From Entamoeba histolytica HM-1:IMSS (Eukaryota; Evosea; Mastigamoebida; Endamoebidae): a stretch of 64,000 nt of DNA. Positions 62,480-64,000 of the stretch are shown piece after piece. The stretch's first letter is position 1, and the number at the start of each line of letters is the position of its first letter. The position numbers were made by a program, and so were the translations under genes. The notes under the pieces were generated by a model, which saw nothing but the letters and a program-made list of their open reading frames with translations, did no database searches and had not been told where the DNA came from. The DNA is taken from NCBI RefSeq assembly GCF_000208925.1, contig NW_001914865.1, forward strand, positions 117,223-181,222, written 5' to 3'.

Positions 62480-64000
62480 ATGGTCAATTAATAGAGAGAT
62501 CCATAATTGAATATTATGAGTATTGAGAAGTGATCGTTTCATTTTCTTCAATATACTCTATTGGTGTAATAGAGTTCATTTCTAGCACGCTCACATTAGA
62601 TTGTTCTTCTTCTAATGTGCTGCCAGAATTGAAAGTGTAAAACATTAAGTCTTTCATATTTTTTATAATAATTGTTCGTAGGATTTTGGTGAAGTCTAAA
62701 TTTAATTTCAGTGATTTTAATCTTCTTATAGACTCTTTGTGAATTAAACAATTTATTGATAATATAACAGGTATAATTTCAAAATATATTAATTCTCTAT
62801 TAATTCTTATTTTCTCTTGTAATTCTCTGTATTTGTTTATTTTATGAATATAATTTAATTCTATATTCATATCTTGACATAAAACAACATCTATAATATA
62901 TCCTTTCTTTTCTTTCATATTTTGATAATATATATCTTATCTTCTAGCATGGAAATGAATTGTCACTAACCAATAAATCTTTATTGTAAGTTATGACTAT
63001 TTTATCATTATTAATACATTTTTGAGGATTATTAAAATCAATTGCATCAAAATCATTAAAATTTGTAATTAATACGTGTTTAAATATTTGTTTACAAACA
63101 TAATCATGTTTTAATATTTGATTCTTTTTCATTACATCCTAACAATATATGACTAATAGATGCAATAGTGTTATGACAATGTTTACAATATTTTAAATCA
63201 TCATTTTGGATTATTTTAGATTTAATATTTCCTGTCATAGTTACTCATTCTTGCATCTTTACTACTTTGAGGAATGCATTTCTTTTTATATTTAATGACC
63301 TCCATGTGGCTACTGTTAATTTCTTATCATTGAAAGTGCCATTTGCACATATTATATATTCATCACATTTCTTTTCTTTCCATTCACTTAAATATCTATC
63401 ATTTAATTCATTATTTACCCATTCAAATACTTTCTTTACATTGTGCTTTCTTTCATTTAATTCTATTATATTCATTAATTCATTAAAATTAATCTTCTTA
63501 CAAAATGTTTTCTTCATTCTTTTAATTATTCAATTTGAATTTTCTTTTATTGTTTCTATCATTTCTCCTATTCCTGTGTTTGATATTTTTATTTTAAATA
63601 TACTCTTAGTAATTCAATACGACATTCATCTCTTGCTGACATTAATCCTATTCCCAATTCATTTATTTTAATATATAATCTACTTTTTGGGAATGTTTCT
63701 ACTGTATAATTGGAGTTGTATCAATGATTTTCTTATTTGTTTGTCTATCTTCTCCAATTCTCCTAGTTTCCATGTGACAATACTGAATCAATATCTTAAT
63801 TTGGAGATTATATCACTATTAATCTTTCTTATTGTAATGAGAGTGTTATATTTCATAGTATTTAATGATGATAAAATAGAAGATATATCATTTAATATTC
63901 TTGTACAATATTTATTAATATTTATTTTATCTCCTATTTCAATACCAAGATATTTATAAGGATTATCATTAGTTATTCTTGGTAGTTCAGCTAATTCACC
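62480..64000 (-). mobile_element. Decayed LINE (EhLINE/R4-type), 3' half of ORF2, runs off the edge
   Basis: Read on the minus strand, the frame enters from the edge with an RT thumb segment (NPYKYLGIEIGDKININKY, then IISKLRY). A TGA follows, then VTWKLGELEKIDKQIRKSL and, after a frameshift, RLYIKINELGIGLMSARDE. Further down, frames at 63517-63245 and 63240-62944 carry a C-x2-C-x8-H-x4-C zinc motif (CKHCHNTIASISHILLGC), typical of the restriction-like endonuclease of Entamoeba LINEs. The last frame (62918-62514) has GYIIDVVLCQDMNIE and IRTIIIKNMKDLMFYTFNSG-like blocks. The PD part of the nuclease site is lost in a frameshift near 62940. At least one stop and several frameshifts make it non-autonomous. 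Confidence 0.8.
63131..63201 (-). other. CCHC motif of LINE endonuclease
   Basis: Encodes CKHC, eight residues, H, four residues, C. This spacing is that described for the R2/R4-type endonuclease of Entamoeba LINEs and supports the clade assignment. Confidence 0.7.

Noticed and set aside
63267..63959. Two plus-strand frames near the right edge
   Set aside because: Antisense shadows of the LINE; the minus strand carries the RT and zinc-motif matches.

Overview
The window is a nuclear segment of an Entamoeba genome, probably of the E. histolytica / dispar / nuttalli group. The evidence is the very AT-rich intergenic DNA, dense short genes on both strands, and short introns (46-86 nt) that start GTTTGT or a close variant and end TAG. 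AATGAACT/GAAC-type boxes lie just upstream of several start codons. Lineage-typical genes are also present: a cysteine-rich transmembrane kinase, TLDc proteins, a CH-CH-TLDc protein, a NimA-like flavoprotein and a single-domain RNase III. The species cannot be fixed from sequence alone. A run of 100 Ns at 22260-22359 is an assembly gap.

Left part (1-14 kb): a frameshifted TLDc fragment; a three-exon CID/RS-domain RNA-processing protein; a NimA-like FMN protein; a SANT/Myb protein; a CH-CH-TLDc cytoskeletal protein; a small type I membrane protein; COP9 signalosome subunit CSN6; a short spliced Vti1-like SNARE; an Hpc2/ubinuclein-like protein; and an EMC10-like secretory-pathway membrane protein. 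Middle-left (14-29 kb): an ARM-repeat protein, UPF2 (nonsense-mediated decay), a penta-EF-hand protein and a RhoGAP on either side of the gap, and a TRAPPC8/Trs85-like tether subunit. A 664-bp SINE with 25-bp target-site duplications follows.

Middle (29-42 kb): a spliced protein with three tandem Maelstrom (MAEL) domains, a glyoxalase II-like metallo-hydrolase, a TMEM208/SND2 gene and an LSM2 gene sharing a 75-bp divergent promoter, a nucleotide-sugar transporter, an NDR kinase, a CWC25 splicing-factor gene with an in-frame stop, a choline-transporter-like protein and the PP2A scaffold subunit. Right part (42-64 kb): an EMB8/ABHD-type hydrolase, a proline-rich protein, ribosomal protein uL18/L5, a nucleolar-type RRM protein, ATG10, several Entamoeba-specific proteins, a transmembrane kinase, a WD-like protein, a single-domain RNase III, V-ATPase subunit H, and the decayed 3' half of a LINE running off the window edge.

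The genes are mostly housekeeping and unlinked in function. Themes that recur are RNA processing and decay (CID/RS, UPF2, LSM2, CWC25, RNase III, MAEL), secretory-pathway and membrane biology (TRAPPC8, SNARE, TMEM208, EMC10-like, sugar transporter, V-ATPase, ATG10) and signalling (NDR, PP2A, RhoGAP, transmembrane kinase). The most unusual signals are the triple-MAEL protein, in which only the middle domain keeps a DEDDh nuclease site next to the ECHC zinc site, and the 5' end of the SINE, whose first ~93 nt form a double pseudoknot with the strand order of HDV-like ribozymes. Ten introns were placed by reading across splice sites; several genes (SNARE, LSM2, first exon of TMEM208, third MAEL domain) appear only when these are joined.
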